Made by a program: the position numbers and the translations under genes
The notes under the pieces: generated by a model
Seen by the model: the letters and a program-made list of their open reading frames with translations, nothing else
Databases searched by the model: none
Told to the model about the DNA's origin: nothing
Shown here: in pieces, positions 21,886-27,442 of the stretch
Layout of the letters: each line of letters starts with the position of its first letter
Position numbering within the stretch: position 1 is the first letter of the stretch
From: CASQEL01 sp036655975
Lineage (GTDB): Bacteria; Desulfobacterota; Desulfovibrionia; Desulfovibrionales; Desulfovibrionaceae
Reading direction: 5' to 3'
DNA: 27,442 nt
Assembly (NCBI GenBank): GCA_036655975.1
Contig: JAVVPD010000028.1
Location: 1-27,442, forward strand

Positions 21886-24588
21886 TTACTTGCAGGGCTG
21901 CTGGAATAGCGTCAGTATGTCGCGCAGATTCTGATTTTCCGCCGTGTTTATCGTGACTGTGCCGTCAAAATCCACATTGGCACTGAGGGTATGTACTAAA
22001 GCCCGCAGCCAGTCGGTATACCATAAGCGGTCATAGGGGGCGGGGCTTTCGTCGATATGAATTTCCCCTGTGACAGTTTCGGGCGGGGTAAACAAACAAT
22101 AATTGTGCCCGCCGAGCAGAATAGTGCGCTCTGCAGCCGCATACAGGCGGGGGTTGAAGCCCAGCCAGTCTACAAAGGCGTTTATCAGATCTGCCGCCAC
22201 ATAGGCTTGCTTCCACAAGACCCGCTCCCGCACGGTGTTGCCATAGGCTGCGGCCTTACGCAAGGCGTGTTCCATACTGTCTTGCACCCGCAAGCGCGTG
22301 GCCCCTACGGAAAGCTCGTGGACAAATAAGCCGAATTCGCGTTCTGGCAACAGAAAATAGTGTTGGTTTGTGGCGGAGCCGGCCAAAGTATGCAAGCTTT
22401 CGGCCCAATGGCGTAAGGTGATGGCGGTAAAACGGGCCGCTTCGTCCTGTATGCCCGGCGCGGCAGGCGGGGTGTCGCCTTCAGCTTGGGGGGGCACGGG
22501 AGTGGCTGTGGGCGCGTTAGGCTCTGCCTCACCAAAAATATCGCCCAGAATATCTTGTGCTGATACTCGGCTGCCGATCAACGCATGGGCTGCGGGTTGG
22601 CTGTCTTCTTGACGCAACAGGTCTTGTTCGGCGCGGGAATAGAGTTCGTGCAATTGATGGGCGGAAATCTGCAAAGCTCTGAGCAATTCACCAAAGCGCT
22701 GCATTTCTACCAATTGTGCCAATTGTGAGGCTAAAAGCCGGGCCAATTGATTTTTTTGGGCGCGTTCTTCCTCTTTATTGTCGGTTTTCCAATGCGGACT
22801 CAGCCGTGTGACCAAGCGGGCGGCGCATTCACTGACCGATTGTCCGATTTGCTGGCGTTTCAAGGCCGGATTGCACAAGGGGCGCAATTTTTCCCGCAAT
22901 AGGCTTACGCCGCCGTCATTGCAGCGCATAGCGGCTTCCCATGCGCTGGCGGGGTCGGCAAAATGGGCTTGCACCAAGGGCGTGTGCACAAAAGCCGTGC
23001 GTACTTCTTCGACATATTCCACTTGGTCAGGGCGCACCCCTGTTTCTTTATCACCGTCAAAGCTAAAAATAGCTTCACATTTAAAATTAGGATTGCGTAA
23101 TAAGAAAAGATTGGTAAAAGGTTTTTCACCGTCCCACAGGGTCGGCCAGTCATGTTGTTTGCCAAAAAAATCCAATAAGGAGGATTGCAGGCGCGTGGAC
23201 CAGCGCGATTCTACCGAACTGACGCCTTTTTTCTTTTCAAATTCCATGTCCATCTTGGTCAGCACAAAAAATAAGGCGGGGGCAATACCCTTGCGCGCGC
23301 TGGGTTGAGTGCCGTGGGTGGCACTGATCCACGCATCCACTGCTCGGGGCAGGTCTTGCACTTCCTGATTGCCGGGGCCGATGCACAGGAGCATGCTTGT
23401 CAGCTCCCGTTCCGCGCAATAGCGCTCGAACAAATAGGCCACCTTGCCGCGCAGATACAAATTTTCTAAGGTTCCCTCACGGGACAGCTCCGCATGCAGA
23501 TTTTCCAGTTTCAAACGCGAACGGTACCCGGGAAAATCCAGCAAATCCGTATAATCAAAAAAGTCGTCGGGTTTTTCCGGCATATAAATGGTGATTTCGG
23601 CTGTTAAAGCGGCCACCAGTGCCCGTGGCAATACCGCCGTGCGTCCCGTGGCCCCCGTGAGGGTCAGGGGGGGCACATCGTCGTGGGCCGTGTTGTCTCC
23701 CCCGATGATCGCCCCCAGCCCCTTGAGCAGGGCCACGTCAATAATACTTTGCCCGCGCGGGATGAGCGCGTCTAAGGGGCTGTAGGCCACAGCCGGATTG
23801 TCTAGGGCCTGTAAAGCGGTACATAAGTGTACGAATAAGGTGTCAAACGCGGGCACATTGTTCCAGATCAGCCCCATCAAATGCCCGAGATCCGCCAAGG
23901 GCAGCAGGGGAGCCAACAGCGCCGCGCGTTGCCAAAAATATTTTTGCAGCAATTGCACCCGTGGGCGCGAGGTGAAATTTTTGTTGATATATTCTTCCAG
24001 CTCTTCGATGTCGTCCGCTTGCAGACACAAACCGTGGCTGGCGGGTGTTCCCGCGCTGTAGCGTTGCTCAAGCGTGTCCAGCACCTGCACGAGGGCTTGT
24101 TCGTCGGGCGTTTCTTTATGTTCGCAGTCGGCATAATAGGTGTTGGCAAGTACCCGCACCACATCCAGTGGCGACAGCAGGCGCAAAACGACGGGAAAAC
24201 CCGCAGGCATGCCCGCAGGGGCGGTGGTGGTGAAGCGGGTTACCAAACCCGTAGATTCTTTGCCCCCTTCGGGATTAATAGCGCTGATAAAATCTTCAGT
24301 GTGCCCGGCAAAGTCGGCTAATAAGGTTCCCTTAGCGTCGCGCGCCAAGGCAGAAATGAGGTAGGACTTGCCCGATTGGCTTGGGCCAAACACTCCCACG
24401 CACATTTTGCGTTCTGCCGCGATGGTGCATTTGGCAAACAAACGCCGCGCCCGTCGCAATTCTGCATGCAGGGGGGCATATTCATTCCCCACCACGGTGC
24501 GGTTATTTTGCACCCATGTTAGGGCTTTTTCGGTATTTTTATCCCATTGGCGGCAACAGCCCGCCAATTGCTGATCTTCAACGTGCAT
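21886..24588 (-). CDS. srfC: SrfC family large P-loop GTPase (dynamin-like)
   Basis: A 900-residue cytoplasmic protein matching the putative virulence factor SrfC family. A GTPase core is visible: G1/Walker A GPSQSGKS (68-75), G3 DFPG (351-354) and G4 TKMD (444-447). The unusually long gap between G1 and G3 is filled by helical insertions. A helical region (about 480-690) with a KxxQxxRLLASQLAQL-like amphipathic stretch follows, then a Pro-rich linker (about 685-710) and a C-terminal beta-containing domain. The size and order recall dynamin-like GTPases. ATG 24588 is favoured by GGAG five bases upstream; a TTG start at 24615 would be weaker. It lies 16 bases after srfB, and its stop overlaps the ribosome site of the next gene. 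Known from Salmonella srfABC; molecular function is not established. Confidence 0.82.
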   Translation of the reverse strand: MHVEDQQLAGCCRQWDKNTEKALTWVQNNRTVVGNEYAPLHAELRRARRLFAKCTIAAERKMCVGVFGPSQSGKSYLISALARDAKGTLLADFAGHTEDFISAINPEGGKESTGLVTRFTTTAPAGMPAGFPVVLRLLSPLDVVRVLANTYYADCEHKETPDEQALVQVLDTLEQRYSAGTPASHGLCLQADDIEELEEYINKNFTSRPRVQLLQKYFWQRAALLAPLLPLADLGHLMGLIWNNVPAFDTLFVHLCTALQALDNPAVAYSPLDALIPRGQSIIDVALLKGLGAIIGGDNTAHDDVPPLTLTGATGRTAVLPRALVAALTAEITIYMPEKPDDFFDYTDLLDFPGYRSRLKLENLHAELSREGTLENLYLRGKVAYLFERYCAERELTSMLLCIGPGNQEVQDLPRAVDAWISATHGTQPSARKGIAPALFFVLTKMDMEFEKKKGVSSVESRWSTRLQSSLLDFFGKQHDWPTLWDGEKPFTNLFLLRNPNFKCEAIFSFDGDKETGVRPDQVEYVEEVRTAFVHTPLVQAHFADPASAWEAAMRCNDGGVSLLREKLRPLCNPALKRQQIGQSVSECAARLVTRLSPHWKTDNKEEERAQKNQLARLLASQLAQLVEMQRFGELLRALQISAHQLHELYSRAEQDLLRQEDSQPAAHALIGSRVSAQDILGDIFGEAEPNAPTATPVPPQAEGDTPPAAPGIQDEAARFTAITLRHWAESLHTLAGSATNQHYFLLPEREFGLFVHELSVGATRLRVQDSMEHALRKAAAYGNTVRERVLWKQAYVAADLINAFVDWLGFNPRLYAAAERTILLGGHNYCLFTPPETVTGEIHIDESPAPYDRLWYTDWLRALVHTLSANVDFDGTVTINTAENQNLRDILTLFQQPCK

Positions 24589-24604
24589 ATAGTCTCCGCG
24601 TACT

Positions 24605-27442
24605 TTATTCAACAACAGTCCCTGTATCTAGCCAATAGCCTTCGTGCAGGGGGAGGGTTTGGAGGCGTACCTCCAATTGGCGCGCACTGACGGCTCTGCC
24701 TTGGGCATCTTCGATAGAATCGATAATAAAATCGCCTTCATCACGGTCGTCCTTGCTTTCTTCCCACACTTCGGCCACATGCAGGCGCAGGTGAACGGTA
24801 TAGGGCAGATGTCCGGCGGCTTGGGTAGCGGCTTCTTCGTCAGCAAAGGTGAGCAAGTGGTAGCGGGTAGTGGGCCAGCGTTCCACGCCCAATTGACGAT
24901 ACCCGATGGTGAGTTGACCGCCAAAAGAGACGGCGCGGGTGGCTTCAAACTCGTTGGGGCTGCAAATATCTACGGTGAACCAGACTTTAGGCTGGCGCAA
25001 TTGCCCGTTATTATCCAGCTCGCCGATATAGCGGGCGGTGGAAGTGAGTTTGAGGGCGCTGGTGTCGAAGGAGAATCCTTCAAGGCGTCCTTCCGCCAGA
25101 GAGCACAGGATAGCCCCCACGACCACGGTGGTTTTGGGGTCGGCGATGCGACCGCGTACATCTTTAAAGGGGTACCAATTGCCCACATGGTAGTGGCGCA
25201 TGGGGATGATGCGGTCTGGGGGAACGGGTAATTTTGCCAATACGGAGGCCATGATGCCGTTCCACGCGCTGGGGCGCCCGGTGAGCAGCAGGGCGTCGCA
25301 GTCATAGCGGTAAATAATTTCGCATAAGTCGGCAATGGCGGGGCCAAGAACATGGCGGATGCTCGTCTCCACGGCGGCGGGGATAACGCGTAAGGGCACT
25401 TCCAGCAGGGTGAAGGTTGCGGGATTGGGGCTTTGGGCGATGAGCGCGGCATTTACCATGCCTTCTACGGCCAGCCGCACCCTATTTTGGGGGCGCGGGG
25501 CTAGGCGGATGAGTGGGGCGATGCTGGCGGGCAGCTCGCATGCCGGCGGATTGTCCAGCGTGGCAGGGTCAGGCGTGAAAAAATCACGCAGGCAGCAGGT
25601 GAAGGCGTGGCTACCCGCAGCAGCTTCCTGCTTTTGCGGGCCAGAATCGTGTTGTACTTGATCGAGGGCCTCGCACAGGCCGAGCATGCCGAGGGCCACG
25701 GGCACCGCGATTTGGCGCACAAAGCGTATTCGAATATTGCGTAATTCTTGGGACATACCAATGACATCATCCCCGAAGAGCTGCCCGAGCAGCAGGCTGG
25801 GATCGTGCAAGCCTGCATCAACAAGCGCGTCGCGCAAGGCGGGGTAGACGTGTTTGGCGACGATTTCGCGCAGAACATCGTCCCCCGCGATATTAAAGCC
25901 GTCGCGGAATTCCAGTTGGGGTTTCAGGCGGGCGGTGTCGCCCTGTCCGCTGGTCAGGGTGTAGGTGGTGATGGACAAGTCCGTGGTACCACCGCCAATA
26001 TCCACCGAGGCCATCCGCACGCTGGGGTGGGGAGCATTGGGCCGAACTTTGCCAAGAATGCCGAATAATTGGTGGGCATCTCCGTGGTATTTGACCGCCA
26101 GCTCGTTGTAAAGATACACCAGTTGGGAACATGAGGCTTCGTCCCAATCGCAGCGGATAGCGGGGCTGGTGCGAAAATCTGGATTTTTGGGGCTATTGGG
26201 GGCACCAAGGCTGTACCATTGGCCCCATCCGAGGGCTTCCCAAACTACCCGCACGGCCCACTGTACCCAACGCCGAAAAACACGTTTTTCGGCCACGGGC
26301 ATGGCGGTGGGCACGGTAAAGATAATCCGGCGCAAGCGGCGGGGCAGGTTGGGCAATTCCCGGCGCATGCGGGTGGCGGGGGCGTTAATGGTGACCAGCG
26401 CTTGCGTCAGAATTTCGCCCAGCATGAACATCATTAGGGACGAGCGGGTGAACAGGGATTCAAAGGCGGGTTCTTGGGCCTGTTTGCGTAACACCGGATT
26501 CTTTGTGAACAAGGGGTCATTAAAGCAGGCCAGGGGCGTACCCTCGCGATTGACCTGTTTGGCGAAGAGCCCTCGGGTGACCATGGGTTCGGCGTGGCCC
26601 CCTGTGTTGTAGCGCCAGCTTTGTTGCCACGGGCGTTCGTCCCACAAATAGCGTTTGGGGCTGGACATGCCGGTGCTGCCCTCAGCGCAAATACTGTGCG
26701 TAGCCAAGCGGGCGGCTTCCGGCCCTGTGCGAACCGCTGAGGGCCAAGCAAAGGCGGGGCTGCGCCGACCAGAACGGCGGCTTAAGGCATCGTTGCCGAG
26801 GGTCACTTCCGCAAATTCTACCCGAGTTTCAAAGGGTTCACTGTAGCAGAATTCGGGGCGGCTCATGTCGCGCAATTCTAGGGCGTAGCTGTCGTTCAGA
26901 TTGGTGGCCCGCTGGGGGAGGGTTTCCACAAGAATTCCGGTGGTGCGGGAATTTCCAATATCCAGTACCAGATCCACGTCCACGGGCAGGTCGCGCTGCG
27001 GATTGATAACTTGCACGGCCAGACCACTGTGCGCGCTTATAACGGGGCTGCCCGCCTTGGCTTCAGGCGTCAGAGCCAAGCGAATAATTTCTACGATATT
27101 TAAATAACTGGCAAGATGTTCCAGAACAAAAGGGCTGTCGTCGCGCCATGAACCCCGACCCCGATGACGGTTTTGGCGATAGGAATCGTACAGGGCCATG
27201 ATCCATTCGTCTACCCAAGGTGCGTTCAAAAACCACGCATTGTCGCGCACATGCGCCGCTAGGCGGAAGGTGCCGTGGGCCGCGACATCGGCGGGGGACA
27301 AGGCGTAATAGTGCTCGTTGGCAAGGGAGGGGGAAGGCATGGGCGGCGTTTCCACCACCGTGTCAAAGACCAGCACAAGGCGCAGGGTGTCGGGCGTGTC
27401 TTCGGGGCGGGTCAGGCGGCAGCGAGCCCAATTGGAAGGGCC
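24605..27442 (-). CDS. srfB: SrfB family Hsp70/actin-fold ATPase, 5' end outside the window
   Basis: The frame stays open to the right edge of the window (945 residues visible, no stop), so the true start is not in view; the GTG at 27376 is not the real start. It matches the SrfB family (Salmonella srfABC). Hsp70/actin-type nucleotide motifs are clear: phosphate-1 VLDIGNSRTTG (D139 when counted from the GTG at 27376), phosphate-2 SVDIGGGTTDLS, and an adenosine-site-like LLLTGRPSAW further on. The protein looks cytoplasmic with no TM helix. SrfB of enterobacteria is close to 1000 residues, so only some tens of residues seem to be missing. It precedes srfC by 16 bases, which implies a working pair. 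Confidence 0.85.
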   Translation of the reverse strand, partial: GPSNWARCRLTRPEDTPDTLRLVLVFDTVVETPPMPSPSLANEHYYALSPADVAAHGTFRLAAHVRDNAWFLNAPWVDEWIMALYDSYRQNRHRGRGSWRDDSPFVLEHLASYLNIVEIIRLALTPEAKAGSPVISAHSGLAVQVINPQRDLPVDVDLVLDIGNSRTTGILVETLPQRATNLNDSYALELRDMSRPEFCYSEPFETRVEFAEVTLGNDALSRRSGRRSPAFAWPSAVRTGPEAARLATHSICAEGSTGMSSPKRYLWDERPWQQSWRYNTGGHAEPMVTRGLFAKQVNREGTPLACFNDPLFTKNPVLRKQAQEPAFESLFTRSSLMMFMLGEILTQALVTINAPATRMRRELPNLPRRLRRIIFTVPTAMPVAEKRVFRRWVQWAVRVVWEALGWGQWYSLGAPNSPKNPDFRTSPAIRCDWDEASCSQLVYLYNELAVKYHGDAHQLFGILGKVRPNAPHPSVRMASVDIGGGTTDLSITTYTLTSGQGDTARLKPQLEFRDGFNIAGDDVLREIVAKHVYPALRDALVDAGLHDPSLLLGQLFGDDVIGMSQELRNIRIRFVRQIAVPVALGMLGLCEALDQVQHDSGPQKQEAAAGSHAFTCCLRDFFTPDPATLDNPPACELPASIAPLIRLAPRPQNRVRLAVEGMVNAALIAQSPNPATFTLLEVPLRVIPAAVETSIRHVLGPAIADLCEIIYRYDCDALLLTGRPSAWNGIMASVLAKLPVPPDRIIPMRHYHVGNWYPFKDVRGRIADPKTTVVVGAILCSLAEGRLEGFSFDTSALKLTSTARYIGELDNNGQLRQPKVWFTVDICSPNEFEATRAVSFGGQLTIGYRQLGVERWPTTRYHLLTFADEEAATQAAGHLPYTVHLRLHVAEVWEESKDDRDEGDFIIDSIEDAQGRAVSARQLEVRLQTLPLHEGYWLDTGTVVE

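Noticed and set aside
27377..27442. Reading the GTG at 27376 as the start of SrfB with an empty upstream region
   Set aside because: The frame continues open to the edge and reads as plausible protein, so the gene is truncated by the window.
1..27442. CRISPR arrays, tRNA/rRNA genes, insertion sequences, prophage genes
   Set aside because: No spaced direct repeats, clover-leaf signatures, transposase or integrase motifs were seen on either strand.

Overview
The window reads as chromosome of a sulfate-reducing bacterium, most likely a member of the Desulfovibrionaceae. The evidence is ATP sulfurylase (sat) a short distance upstream of a complete dsrMKJOP operon, with no phage, IS, CRISPR, tRNA or rRNA sequence seen. 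Base composition looks moderately GC-rich by eye and similar throughout.

Layout. Positions 1-10689 are all on the + strand: sat and its terminator; a VKOR-thioredoxin disulfide enzyme; an orphan RsbRD-type sensor protein behind a good promoter; dsrM, dsrK, dsrJ, dsrO and dsrP, tightly packed and closed by a cUUCGg-loop terminator; then an HD protein derived from a CCA-adding enzyme, and rlmN. Positions 10772-27442 are all on the - strand. Read in the direction of transcription from the right edge they are: srfB (5' end outside the window), srfC, a one-TM adaptor with Sel1-like C-terminus, a periplasmic solute-binding protein, a periplasmic SH3/VWA protein, an ABC ATPase, an FtsX/MacB-type permease, an FGE-like lipoprotein, a beta-hydroxyacid dehydrogenase and a terminator; then an aromatic amino acid permease and tgt. 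The two halves converge at about 10.7 kb on a 17-bp perfect hairpin.

How the genes work together. Sat activates sulfate to APS. DsrMKJOP carries electrons across the membrane between quinone, periplasmic heme and the cytoplasmic sulfite-reduction branch (DsrC trisulfide is the accepted partner of DsrK). The HD protein, RlmN and Tgt are RNA-related.

The most interesting part is the 13-kb srfB/srfC operon. It combines an Hsp70/actin-fold ATPase and a large dynamin-like GTPase with an inner-membrane adaptor, an ABC/FtsX pair and three exported proteins, in a continuous run with 1-8 bp overlaps or gaps under about 45 bp. SrfB and SrfC are named families of poorly known function. The full set looks like a trans-envelope machine using three nucleotide-dependent motors, and I know of no established function for it. 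All functional statements about it are inference from domains and gene order.
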